Origin: Rhabditophanes sp. KR3021 | Lineage: Eukaryota; Nematoda; Chromadorea; Rhabditida; Alloionematidae | NCBI GenBank assembly: GCA_963281155.1 | Contig: CAUJLY010000006.1 | Location: 9,672,001-9,736,000, forward strand | Length of the DNA: 64,000 nucleotides | Reading direction: 5' to 3' | In this document: piece by piece, positions 14,172 to 26,768 of the stretch | Layout: each line of letters starts with the position of its first letter | How positions within the stretch are numbered: position 1 is the stretch's first letter | Program-made: the position numbers and the translations under genes | The notes under the pieces: model-generated | Seen by the model: the letters and a program-made list of their open reading frames with translations, nothing else | The model's database searches: none | Told to the model about the DNA's origin: nothing

Positions 14172-17100
14172 ATGCCCCAGCATGGGACGTGTCGCCTAGG
14201 ACAGCAATCAAATAAGGAAAAAAGTAATAGTGACAGCAAAAGTAATTTGTTAAGCACACCACTTACAATTTCGCCACCATCCCCTCCTATCCAACAAGGT
14301 GATTCTCAAGCCCCAATTTCGAAAAGTTTATTTATCACAGCCGACACTCAAGGTACTTCTTTTGCTTCTCAGGATCAAATTGATTACGTTGGTGCCAAAG
14401 TACCAGAATTATATGTCACTAAGACACCAGAAAACAGTAAGTCAATTATACCCCATTTACTTAAATAGACCTATTTGATATAATGTTTCTTTTTTTCTTA
14501 TTGCCCAGGTGGCAACACACCAACTCCCCTTTTATTATCAGCTCCAAAAATTAAGTATCATATACTCATTTGTTTTAAGATAACACGGAAAAGATGATGA
14601 ATAGCGAACAATATGCGACATTACCTTCTATAATTGATGATTGGTCAGGTGTTGCGGTACTTTCCAAATGTAAGCAAAAAAAGTATCTGTATTTGCCGGG
14701 AACAATAGAATCTGTCACTGCTTCCAATGATGTCACAGTTCGAGTAAGTTTTAACAATGTAATTTGAATGGTAAAATGATTTTGACACTTCTTTTAATTG
14801 CAAACAAAAGACGCCTTTAGATGGTGCTTTTATAATTATTTTCAATATTTTCATTTCTTGCCTTGTAGTTTGAGAATGGCACGACACAAATTTATATGAA
14901 TGTATTGAGGCAAGGGGATAATTTCACAGATATCGTCCCAGATTATGTTCCTAGTCTTGAAAATGTAAGTCTTTATCTGAGTTTATACCAATTTCTGTAT
15001 TCTTACAATATCAAATGCATTTATTATCTAGATAACTCCAAACAGATTAGCTCTCGCTCGCAAAAAGACATCTGAAAAGTGTTATCAACTTTGTGAAGTT
15101 CTGGAAGTACAATATAATAAACCCTCAATCAATTATAAAGTTGCCATATTTGAAGAAAACAAGGAGAAAAGTATTTTGAATTTGAGCCGTGGGTCAGTGA
15201 GAGCCTTAATTCCACCTTGGTATAAGGATTTCCACCAAACGCTCCCACCTACAGAGATTAAGCAAGAAGTTGTGGTGGTGTCAAGTCCGGTAAAGTTAGA
15301 AATTAATAACAATCCTTCAGTTGTGTCTCCCTCCACGGCATTAGAAAAGATGAATATATTTGGGTATAAAATGATGGGTAGTAGTATGGATAATGCTGGT
15401 TGTTCTACGTCGTCTTCAGTTAATTTGATGAGTGAGGATACTTCCATTAATGTTGAAGAATACAATAGAAGAAGTATGGATGATTCGACTATGGCTGATC
15501 AGCTGCCAATCGGGCACGAGTTCATGCAGGTGCTTTTAATACTTAAATTTGTTATATTTATTTGTGTTTAGAGATTCAGCAAAGGAGAAATCATAACTAC
15601 ACCCGGTGGGATTCGCAAAAAATACAATGGTAAGCAATGGCGACGGCTTTGTTCTCGCGAAGGCTGCAATAAAGAAAGCCAAAGAAGAGGTTACTGCTCG
15701 AGACATCTTTCTAAAGGCAGATCTACTTCTAATAAATTTGATTTATCTGTTTTTTCTGGACCTCCACCGCTAACTTTACCGAATTCCATGATAACTACTG
15801 GTTCTCATAACATTTTCAATTGGCCTCTGGATAATTCAAACTTATCAACAACAGGTAACAAATAATTTCTCTTCAATTTCCAATTAATTTCATCTGATTC
15901 AAGGTCCTCGAACTGTTCCACTTTCGAATACTGTTAGGAATATCCTGGATTGGACTCCTTCTCAGCTGGAAACCATATTTACTGGTAGTTTTAGACCGGA
16001 TGTAAATATGAGGCCAGTTCAAAGTATTAGCACTCCTTCAAGCATGCATTTGAGTCCAATGAATGTCGCAACAAGTAATGCACTCCATCATAATTTGAAT
16101 TCTCCTCAAACAAGCACAACAAATGCCCTGACCAGACAAGATGAGATATCTTTGAGTGATAGTCTGATAAATCAGGCAATCCGCAACACTTTAACTCCCA
16201 CATCAATTGGAAATACATTTTTTAATGCAAATCAAATGCTGCATAATTCCTTAACTTCTCCAAACACTCAAATTCAAAGTGGAGGATTAAGTGTAGCTGA
16301 TATGTTAAAAAATGAACACATAAATATGTTGCTGAGTTTAGGCAAGTCGCCATTCAATCCTACAAAACCGTCTAATAGTTTACAGTTATTGCAAACAGTC
16401 ACATCACCACCTCCACTACCACTTCTACAATCCCCGACAAACAATAACCTCACGACATCATTAGCATCACCGTCTTCTGGTACGTTATAAAAAGATAAAG
16501 TTTGTCTTGTTGCGTGAATGTGTTTATTTTCATCTTCCCGAAAGAAGTATTTTTTATATATACAAAACATTTTTTATCATTTACACTGACACTATATTAA
16601 CTATAAAAACGTGTCAATAAGTTATTATTAGACCTTTGTTATCAATTTACGCCATTTAAATTTATTTAACTACTAATTTTCTCATACCTACAAAAATGTG
16701 CCGTGAAAATGTTGTTTGTTAAACTTTAAAAAGTCCAAAGAAGTATAGTTATTTTTTGGAAGGGGTTGTTTGACAATTACCATAAATTGATATGACATAA
16801 TTAATTTAACTAATGACGTAGGTTAATGTATGTTTATTTACAACATTAGTACCAAGAAACTGAATTGTTGGCTTAAAGCTTAGGATTTAATATACTAGTG
16901 AAATTTTGATGTGCTTATCCGATTTATATAAATGTAAACTTTTTTTATTATTAAAAGCAATATGCTGCTGTTGTCTTCTGATTTATTAAAAAGGCACCAA
17001 TGTCATTATTTTTTGGAGTTTACCAGCTTTTAATAGTCACAACCGAGCTTAAAATATTATCAATTAAAGTCATGTACTTATGCTGAGCAACTTTAAAAGG

Positions 17101-20085
17101 CGTAAACTACTACTAATAAAATTAATACCCTAGCTATCACTTTTGATTTTATAACTTTTACATGATTTGTATAAACCATTGACCTAACATCTAGGAAGCT
17201 TACCATATCAATTAAGTTTTTGACGCATTCACGTTACCGAATTAGCGTGTTAATTTAGTTGGAATGTTTCTCTCAATACGTAAAACAAAAGCAGTTACAG
17301 CCTTTAAATTATCGCTCCCCTTGTTAAAATATTTCCTATTTTTCGATGTACATAATAGTATCTACTATTATTATATAAATACCAATACACAATTTTGTTT
17401 CTTTTAAAGTTTTAATCTTTTATGAATTAATCATGAAGCTTGATTCTCCGCCCAAAAATACTTAGCATCATCTCAATATCACCATCATTCCACAATTTAA
17501 AATACCACCTCAATAATATAAAAACAAACTAATTGAGTTTTATGTAGGAAGATGTTAATTCATATTTAAATATGGTACTATTTGTGCTTAAATATAGGCT
17601 CATGCTACTGAAAGATTTAAATATACCTTGATGCTTGAATTTTGTCAATTTAATTTAAATGACTTATTTTAAATATTTGTATGAGCCACTTCATAATGTC
17701 TATTTTTATATTTCCCATTCATCACAATTATTTATATTTGATGTGTATGTTTTAGTTTCAGTACATCACCTTACCCAACCCATTTCTCTGTCCAATACAA
17801 ATTGTACCGAGTCAAGAGTTAATATGAATATATTTAATAATATCTTTGCACAAGCTGCTTCTGCTCCTGTACCTGGCTCTTCTGGCCTCACAACTTCTTC
17901 CTCTTCAATATTCCCATGTTCGGGCAATAACTCGATGGCACCGACATCTTTCAACTCTACCGAAAGTAAGTTTAAATAGATATCAGACAAAAACATAAAA
18001 TCATATTTAATAGACATTCAACAAACTATCCCCTGGAATCTTTTGATACCTTATTTGAATCGTCACCAATCCGACCCTATCACTAACTCAAATTTCACTA
18101 CTTTTGCCTCTTTGCTGGCTCCAACAGCTTCTTTTGATCAAGATGTAACTGTGAATAGTAGTGATGATGGTAGACTTAACAGTAGTAATGTCATTATTAC
18201 CACCACTACTCCATCACCAGCACCACCACCATCTACTATTAACAGTTACGTCGTCCTTAGGCCAAATCAAGAGAAAAATAATAATGGCCAAGGCGATAAA
18301 GAGTTACTAATAAGATCTTCTCTTATGGACAAGAATAACCTTCCTAGACATCAACAATCTCATCAACATCGAAATGTTGTGATTAGGACACCAACACTAG
18401 CTAGTACTTCACAACACCCTAACTCTAACCTAGAAGATGACCATTCCAAGAAAAGTGATAGTGGCAATAATAGATTTAAAAGTTCTACATCTGAGAAGGG
18501 GGTAAAGTTGCTCAAAAATTTAGAATCTTTTTATTAATAAATGGTTGTTTCATTTACTTTTAGAACCCTATAAGACGGCCAATGAATGCTTTTATGATTT
18601 TTTCAAAAGTTCACCGACCTCTCGTCCATGAAACCTTTCCGAATCGTGATAATCGAACTGTTTCGAAGATATTAGGCGAGTGGTGGTATTCTCTGGATAA
18701 CAATGAAAAGAAAAAATATCAATCTATAGCTTCCCAACTAAAAGAAGCTCACTTTAAAGCTCATCCAAATTGGAAATGGTGTAACAAAGAGAGAAAAGAA
18801 ACTTTATTTAGTGACGTAAAGTTTACATTCGAAGCAGACGCCATTGAAACTTTAAAGAAGACATCTTGTTTTTATTTAAATAGTGACATGGCTAAGGCAA
18901 TTGGTTCTAAAGATGTCAAACAACAATCCAAGATACATCATCCAATTACGTAAGCAACTGAAAGAGGAGTACTTTAAAATAACATTTATTTTGTAGTGAT
19001 CAAACAACTGTTTTTAAACAGTTCGAAAGTTTGAGGCAATTGTCGAGTGGAATCATTTATGATTCTGCCAATGGGATCTTTTCTGCTCCGCCAGCTCTCA
19101 ATCAGACTCCTTTTACCTTTTCACCATCCTACGGAAATTATAATACATCATCAGCCTCCGCATTGGCATCATCTCCAAATCCACTGTCATTATCTGCAAA
19201 TTGGTTGCCTTTACCCCCAAGTAACTTTACCCCGCAATCCCCTCTTTTGCTTCCGCTTATAATTCTCCAAATACCACCGGAACCCCTCTCAACTTAATGC
19301 CCACCCCTGCCCAACGAGGTCTAACTAAAAATGGTAGTAGATACTTTAATTCTTTACATTTAAATAATATATCTAATCAAATGAGTCCCAAAAAAGAGGT
19401 TTCATCCCCTGGTTCTTCAAGTACTTCAGGTTGTAATCCGTCTATGTCCCACTTGAATATCGACACACCAAACAGCACATTACATCAACCGACACCTTCT
19501 TACCTGCCTTCTTCGATGGGAGCAACGGCGTTGGGAATGCTTCATGAACTGTCAACACCGGGAATGACTTCAAACAGTGACAATTTGAGTGTAAATAATA
19601 AGTTCTTCTTTGGCAATACCTTCCCTTCAAATAGTTGTAATAATATTAACACGACCAACAACATGTCTATTAATATGTCTAATAATATGACAGGAACCAA
19701 TACAGTTGCAAGTACACCACTCTGTTCGCCTTGTACGCCGGCCACTCCCCACGAAGCAGCCATACTATATGCTTATGGAGACAGGTCTGTTGGCAAAAAG
19801 ATCCTCGACATTCGGAGAAATCTAGTACTTCAATTGCTGGAAACTCGTGGCCTGTTTCCCTCATCCGAAGCCGTAACTCTGTACCAACAACAACATCCCG
19901 AATACTTCAACACGAAGCAAAGTTTAATTTTAAAAATTCGGGAAGTACGTCAGAAAGTTATGGCTAAAAATGGTAAAAAAGAAACTCCACTCTCACCTGA
20001 AGTTTATTGGAATTCACAAAAATCAACTCACAATACTTCATCCCATTTTTTTTGCACTGAAAATTCTTCAACAATGAATGCTTGA
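14172..20085 (+). CDS. cic: Capicua (CIC) HMG-box transcriptional repressor
   Basis: My model has 12 exons: 14172-14436, 14509-14554, 14605-14743, 14869-14964, 15032-15529, 15572-15854, 15904-16479, 17762-17965, 18014-18501, 18564-18949, 18997-19220 and 19319-20085, about 1323 residues. CIC represses receptor tyrosine kinase/Ras target genes and is relieved by ERK. The N-terminal CIC domain (DUF4819-like; [23 protein letters not shown]) is at about 105-300. The CIC-specific block [20 protein letters not shown] with [15 protein letters not shown] starts near residue 358. The HMG box ([41 protein letters not shown]) lies at about 866-935, and the C1 domain ([28 protein letters not shown]) at about 1226-1284. 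HMG box plus C1 is the signature of CIC DNA binding. Linkers are Ser/Thr/Asn/Pro-rich with many SP/TP sites, consistent with ERK control. Weak points are the true first exon and the last junction (19221-19318). Confidence 0.93.
16480..17761 (+). other. Long intron inside capicua
   Basis: This 1282-nt AT-rich intron is far larger than its 37-130-nt neighbours. It begins GTACGT and ends TTTCAG, and separates the Asn/Ser-rich linker exon from the exon starting VHHLTQP. No other gene is visible in it. It may hold regulatory sequence or an alternative end: the upstream frame runs to a TAA at 16488. Confidence 0.7.
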
Positions 20086-20167
20086 TCTTTAATAACTCAA
20101 GTTAATGTTTAATCCTATTTATATATACGATGGAAAAAATCAAATTCAATTATTTCAATTTGAACTC

Positions 20168-20173
20168 AATAAA
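20168..20173 (+). terminator. Poly(A) signal of capicua
   Basis: AATAAA 83 bp after the CIC stop codon. Confidence 0.5.
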
Positions 20174-20770
20174 AATATAGTTATTATAAAGCAGCAATTT
20201 TCAATTACTCACACAACCACGTTTTTGCATTCCTTCTACCAATTTATTATGAAACGTAAACAAAATTAAGAAATCTGGTATATTTCTTTATATATTATAT
20301 ACATATAATGTGAATCAAAAAACTAATTTACGGAAATTATAGTAGATCTCTTTTGACAAAATATTTTTAAATCTTGTACTTTTTTAAATTGTACGACCCC
20401 ACAAAAAACTTTATAATATAAATATATCAACAAACATATCATTTCACTAAGTTTAATTCTAATCTACTTTACATTCTATTCAAAATGCAATCTATCAACA
20501 AAAATATTTTGAAATTTTTATATTTAAATATAAATATACAGTAAGTAGTTTTGGCTTATTTATTATTAATACAGTTAATTGTATTTTTGTATTATTTAAA
20601 GTGTTAACTACGTTTTTTAATTCAAAGGAACATAATAATCGTTTATTTAGGAAAAGATAATAAATAAATAAGTTTACTTTTGTGAGTATACCATTATTAA
20701 TCGAGAATAATAAATAATCAAAGTATAATATGCTTTAATAGGAAATTAGATATTGAGATAAGGATATTAG
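20174..20770. other. Convergent intergenic region
   Basis: AT-rich spacer between the 3' ends of the plus-strand capicua gene and the minus-strand adhesion GPCR. No coding signal. Confidence 0.6.
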
Positions 20771-23700
20771 TTAGGTGGTGCGGGAGGATTTGTTACTTTC
20801 ATTTTCTATAAGAGGGTTCCCATTATCTGGATAAGTTGTTATGATGTTTGTTACTTCCAGGGCAGAGGAATCGGAACGTGTGTTGTCTTGCTCGGTCATT
20901 ATTGTAAGACTACCCGTTTGTCTTGTTCGCAATCTAGAAATTACTTCCCACAAACCAACATTTTCTTGTTTTGTTATTTTGTTTTGGGCAATGGCATCGT
21001 GATCTCTTTCTTTTGAAAAGATGGCAAGCTTTTTTCGTACACTTTTTATTAGGGCTTTTTGAATTTTTTGATTTAGCAAGATGTGCAAAGTAAAGATAAA
21101 AATACCTTGCATGCTATTTAAAATAGTGAAAACAAATGTAAACACAGGCTCAACTTTTCTTATAGCAGACATAAAGCCGAAAACCCACGTTATGCCCAAT
21201 AAACAAAGCAAAGTAGTTGATCCCTTCAACCAACCCATAATTCTGTTTCCGGTACTTCGATCTCTTGACCTAACTGACAGCACAACTTTCAAAGCCACTA
21301 ATAAAATGACAACATTGACCGCAATCACCCCAATAACAGGCCCGACGAAAGTCCACAAAACACCCGATCCCGAATCAATCCAACAATAATTCTCAGTTCC
21401 GTAACTTCTCCACCCGAACCCTGCACTAAACGCCACCACCACCACAGGAACAAACACACTGAAGGCATAGTAATAATGCATGTGTGTTTGGTCGGGCTCG
21501 AAGACCTTTATCAGAAGCCTGTACAACTCTAATCCCTCAACCAACATCCAACAGAAAGTACTTAAAAATAAAAAGTGTAACAAAATGGCTACGGCTCGGC
21601 ATCCACCAACATTTGAGGTTCTGTGGATGCCAATAATGTAAACCAATTCTGCAAATAAGAGTGTTATACAAAGGTTTCTATGTATTAGGATTCTTTCCGA
21701 ATGGACGGCTTGTAAACATTGGAAGAGAATGACGGAAACTGTTAAAAATAGAATGGAAAGGGCGCAACCAAAGATTGAGATCAATTCGAGGGCATCCGCA
21801 GCTCCTTCTGATAGGGAGTCCAGGGATCCACCACGAATGTCAACGAGTATTGCAAAATTGGTCAAATGATTGCAGGCACAAGTCGTTGATTGATACTGAG
21901 TTGTAAGCACATAACAACCATCACCTTTCCATGATAAAGTTTTAGTGTCCCAAAAAACACAACTCACATTCTCGACATTATTTCTCCTCAAATGATGCAA
22001 AGTAACTTTTACAGTCTGATTATTGGTAAATTGAACTTTATTCTGCGGATCATTCAAAGTCGTCCCAATCACCAAACTATTTATAATCTTACCCTCCCCA
22101 GGAGGTAATAACCATGGCAAATTCTTGTAAACAAAGTAAGCCACATTAACGGAATTGTCCACAATACTATCGTTTCCAATTTGCCTTTTGCGACGAGAAA
22201 CACCTGATATACTGTCCAAAGCTGGCAATTCAATAAAAGGAAAGATTGGCTGAGTTGGTACGGCAGGCGCTGCTAGTACTCCAAGTAAACGAGGGGGGTT
22301 CTTTGGTGGTGGTTTATAATCAGGTATTACGATAAATTCTAAAAATAAATTAATATTAGTTAGTAAAGCTTTGTTAAGCTACCCCAATTTGTTAATTGAG
22401 TCTCTAGCTGTTGTAGTTCTTGAGGGGCGTAGACTGCTCTTTCGAGTAGCGTGATTAAGGAAGACACATTTTGAACTAAACCGTCTGACTTTAAAGTGCT
22501 CCACACTTCTCGATTATTTTCGGAGAACATCCAATCTCCACTTTGTGCCAGACTGTGGACGAACTTTTGATCGTAAGAGTGATCGTGGGTTTTGGAGTAG
22601 AAGTCGAGTAATTTGGTGATTACGTTTACACTTTCGGTTAAATCTCCAGCATACAAGGATCCGGCTTCGACTTGCTTTTTTAGATTCTCTTCAAAAAAGG
22701 ACGTAATATTCAAGATATCCTCTCCAGCATCTTCTAATCTCCGATAAATATCCCTAAAAAAATCATGTTTACATTTTCTAGTATCTGGCAATCCATTCCA
22801 CTCTCCACTCAGACAATCACACTCCAGCACCGCAACTTGCCCCTTTCCACAGCTTGTAGAAGCATTCTTACAAGCCTCAGTCCTCTCGAAAGTCAAACTA
22901 AACCACGTTACGCTGCCACAGGATTTGTCTACCGTTAATATTTCATCTTCTTCAAGAGTATTAATGTTTGCGAATGAGTCATCGGTGTCTTCGAGTCTAG
23001 ATGAGCTTAGACTTCTATCGGCTTCTGTCAAAGATGATCCCTCGCAAATCCAGTTCAAATTTTGTTGACAATTGACGAGCGAGGATGTAAAACTGGCAGC
23101 AATGGAGGAGGTTACTTGGAAACATGGACATTGCTTGGAGGTACAATTACCTTCTTGATCATTCATAAAACCCATTTCCCAATATTGGTATTCACTTTTT
23201 GGGAGGAATTATAGCTTTATCAAAAGTGGACACAATAAATGAATGCAATTGTGGGGAACTTTTAGGATCAATCAAATCGCCTCCACTCTTCCCACAATCT
23301 TGCCTTGCATTATACCAATTCGACGCTAAATTAGAAACGACTTTAAAGCATCTACCATCAACCAAATTCATTTGATCTGGACAATGTTCAAAAGTTTCTT
23401 TTGCCTCACATGAATATCTGTATTTTAAGGCCGTTCCTGATTGTTGTGAACAAATGCTATAATCAAAGAGGGAACTTATCTTGGCTGCTGAGCATTCGTT
23501 TTTGGCTTGACATAGATTTTTAATTGTGATTAATGTAAATGTATCGGTACAAGTTGATAAAGTTGTATTAGATGTATTTGGAGATTCTGTAACAGGACAA
23601 ATAGTTCCAATGATATTAAAAGGAAAAACTCCAAATTGGGCAAATTGTATATGTATAAAAGTATTTACGGGACAAGTTATTAATAAGTTATTGTTTGAAC

Positions 23701-24523
23701 AGGCAAAGTGAGTATCCGCTTTGTTGATTTCGCAAAAAGTACCCGAAAATTGGTGTAGGCAGTCGCACTGCAATTGCGAGTCAGTTCTTTGAAGTTCTTT
23801 TGATATATCTTTTTGACATAAGACGCGATTTGTGTCCGAACAACTTCCTGGTTTCCAATCTTTAAACCAACTGTTTTTGGTTAGTTTTATGCAGACGTCT
23901 GAATATGATGGCATTAATGAATCATTTATTATATAAACTTACTTTCGTAACTATCTTGCGGTTCTTCTTTATTCTGCTCCCAAAAGAAACTCTTTATAAT
24001 AGAACTTTTTTCATTGGACCACTTCCATTGTAAACCAGTATTGTCATTCCAATAAGCTTTACCCCCGATCCAAAAATCATTGTCTAAAAGATGCAATAAA
24101 GTTAATTTTTTTCTCCACATCAACAGCTTCTTGTCAACTTACAACTAATTTCCCCATTTTTAAACTGCGATAGTATTATTTTTTGTACAGCAGATCTTTC
24201 GTCTAGTGAATTAATCTGAACTAAACTTGAATTAATTGTATTGCATATTTGTATGGCATTTTGCCAGCTGACACTCTGGGTAGAAGGTAAAACTTGAAAA
24301 CACCTTCCATTGAAAAAATACTGATTAGAGTCATTTGCATTACACATCGAATAAATATTTTTGCTTGAAATTACTCTTTGAGTTCCACCATTTTGACAAA
24401 CATTTTGTTGAGCTTAAAAAATAAAATGAATTTATTTTTGATTAAAATTAGATTTAACTAACCACAAACAAACTTAATACAACAAACAGCAATAAAACAA
24501 TTTTTTAATAAATTCAATACCAT
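20771..24523 (-). CDS. Latrophilin-like adhesion GPCR with C-type lectin, EGF and SUEL domains
   Basis: Exons on the minus strand: 24523-24463, 24412-24143, 24083-23943, 23898-22383 and 22338-20771, about 1184 residues once a one-base frame break at 23196-23200 is allowed for. Order: signal peptide; C-type lectin domain (WQNAIQIC, FWIGG, WKWS, RVLC); EGF-like module (CDCLHQFSGTFCE, about 203-215); SUEL/galactose-binding lectin (about 225-320); second C-type lectin (WYNARQDC...WICE); a hormone-receptor-like Cys/Trp module (WFSLTFE, ECDCLSGEW); GAIN region; GPS with CVFW and the CNHLTNF cleavage motif (HL/T about 820-822); seven helices; short tail. An RRKR furin-like site sits near 711. The GPS predicts self-cleavage into two non-covalently joined parts. 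The architecture resembles the nematode LAT-2 type of latrophilin; ligand unknown. Confidence 0.88.
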
Positions 24524-24858
24524 TCCAATAATAAATATCTATCGTCAACACATCTAAAATAAAACAAAATAAAAATTGTGGTAAGGTTTGTCTTCATTAT
24601 ATCTTTAAATAAATCACAATAACATCTATATCTTTTAACTTCAATCATATAGTGGATAATATAGATACAAAACTCTTGATGATGAATGCTTTTTGTATGC
24701 GTAGGTTAAAAAAATCAAGGTAAGTTTGCATATATATGTTGGTTAGTGGTTTTATTTGAAAGGAGTAAGATATATGAGTATTGTAAGAGTGAAATTTATT
24801 AAGTGTAAATACTTATGCTAGTCGAGAAATAATTATTTAAATAAGATTAACAGAACAA
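24524..24858. other. Spacer between the GPCR and K2P genes
   Basis: AT-rich, no ORF. It should contain the promoter or 5' end of the minus-strand GPCR and the 3' end of the K2P gene. Confidence 0.5.
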
Positions 24859-25944
24859 TTAGATGTATTTTCCATGATAAGTAAGGCAAAAGTCGGGCTT
24901 GACTTCTTTGTAAATTTTAATGGTTTCTTGGTTGGAAGAAATCGGTTTTTCGGGATGCTTTCCGATTAGTTCATTGAGTTCAATAATTAAACTTTTGACC
25001 TCATATGGAGAAATTTCAAATTCAGTTGCAACCATCTTAATGAATTTCTTGACCTTAACGTTGTTGTTGCTTATATTGAGGTAATTGTCAATTATTTGAA
25101 TATCTGGCAAGCAAAGAAAGAAGATCTAAAAATAAGTATTGTTATTAAACAAGTCTGTTTATACCTTTTCAACGACGGTTTCCGTGAAGTTTTCAAGTGC
25201 ATCTTCGAGTTTTGCTATGACCAATGTTGTTAAGATATACCCCCATGAAATGTAAGCAATTGAAGATAATGTAGAAACTGTGCAACCAATAGTTGGATTT
25301 TGGTCGCCTAAAAGTATTATAAAGTAATATTTGTCCAATAAATAGATTTACTTACCAAAACCTATACTGGTAAAAGAGATGATAAAAAAATGAGAAGAAT
25401 CGACGAAGGTTTTGTATTCATGAATATGAATGGCAGCCAAGCCAACTAAAATTGTCCCAAAATACATAATTCCTAAAACATCCCATGTCACTTGACACAT
25501 TCTTCTTGGCTTGGATTCATTTCGTCCAGACAATACTACTGTCTTGCCAGCGAGTATATTACCAAGGGATCTAGCTGCATTTCCTAATACAGACAAAGCT
25601 AATGCAATTGCGAAAAAGGCGGAAATGATTGTGAAGAAGCCAACATGATCTTGGGATCTTTGTGATTTGTCTACAACATTCTTATATCCGATAGTTAGAG
25701 CAACGGTGTAGGCGAAGAAAAAAGTATGCCAGAATCCTTCGTCAGCAACTTTTTCGTCAAGGATCATGTAGATGTGGGCAGAAACAATAAGGTAAGTTAC
25801 GAAAAGAAGTAACATCAAAATTTGAGGTCCATAAATGATTAGTAACTAAAAGGATTGACTTAATTAATTGAATAATTACAAATTTACCTTAAGTTTCCAG
25901 GATGCTTTATCAAAGAAACCACCATCGATAAGTTTTTGAACCAT
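24859..25944 (-). CDS. Two-pore-domain (TWK-like) potassium channel with degenerate first pore
   Basis: Exons on the minus strand: 25944-25888, 25845-25356, 25307-25165 and 25125-24859, 318 residues. Layout: M1 (LLIIYGPQILMLLLFVTYLI), pore 1 (FFFAYTVALTIGYKN), M2 (FFTIISAFFAIALALSVLG), M3 (VLGIMYFGTILVGLAAI), pore 2 (FIISFTSIGFGDQNP), M4 (SIAYISWGYILTTLVIAKLED), then a charged cytosolic tail. The second pore keeps the GFGD filter. The first reads TIGYK where K2P channels have TIGYG, and the M1-P1 loop is only about 10 residues where about 50 is usual. The channel may conduct poorly or act as a modifying subunit. An in-frame upstream ATG at 26046 would add 34 residues; I prefer 25944 because a good TTATTTTAG acceptor lies just before it. 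Confidence 0.8.
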
Positions 25945-26571
25945 CGTCGCTACGTATGCCAAAATCAATCTAAAATAAATACCTTGTAATACAACATATG
26001 TATCAGTAAAAAAAATGTAAAGTTGCACATGAATCAAGTAAGCCATTAAACTATACTAAACACACAGTGAAAATCTCACCTCAGATAAAGATGTTAAATG
26101 AATAAAAAAGATTTTGTACAATTTTTTATGTTGTCAATTAATTGGCATGATCCATGTGATTCATAGAGAAAGCATGAAATAAATATTATGATGATGCGTT
26201 ATCTCAACAAAACATATTGCAAATTTTTAGACATAATGGTGTTTAAAGAATAAAATAGTTTTGCCAGATCTGATTTTGTTTAATAAAAAATTCTCACATG
26301 ATAGTCCGTAGATTGGTAGGAGCCGTTTTATGCATTTGAAAGAAGAGTTTTGCTAGAACGTTTGTTCGAACTTGCATATTTTTGCTTTTGTTCTAATAAC
26401 ACATGTTTCGACGTACAAAGAATTTGCTTTAGATGTAACGTTATAACTTGACATTTTATATAATAGGGCATTTGATCTAATCTAATGTATTTTTTGTAAA
26501 TAATCACATGGAAACGTCTTGTTTGCAAAAGTTCAGAATTATATAAAAGATACTTTCAAGTTTATGTTATT
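25945..26571. other. Region upstream of the K2P gene
   Basis: AT-rich; no independent gene. It contains the possible alternative K2P start (26046) and candidate 5' non-coding exon sequence (TCTGAG followed by GTGAG, minus strand, near 26080). Confidence 0.4.
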
Positions 26572-26768
26572 CCATATAGTTATTTACCACAAAGGAATAC
26601 TCTCAAGCTTCGGTGATCCAATATAGTTATTTATCACAAAAATATTTTTAATCATACTTGATTCAATAAAGTTATTTATCACAAGCGACTTACAATGATA
26701 TTTGGTCCAATATAATTATTCATCAAAAATACTTTTTATTCATATTTGATCCAATATAGTTATTTCCA
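26572..26768 (+). repeat. Diverged tandem repeat, 44-46 bp unit, about 4.4 copies
   Basis: Copies begin at 26572, 26618, 26663, 26707 and 26751, each starting near CCAATATAGTTATTTATCAC and ending with TTTGAT/TTGGT. The last copy is partial. The copies differ by several substitutions, so the array is old. It lies between the K2P gene and the Thr/Cys-rich gene. Confidence 0.85.

Noticed and set aside
21081..21389. 102-codon plus-strand frame
   Set aside because: It is the antisense shadow of the seven-helix exon of the adhesion GPCR.
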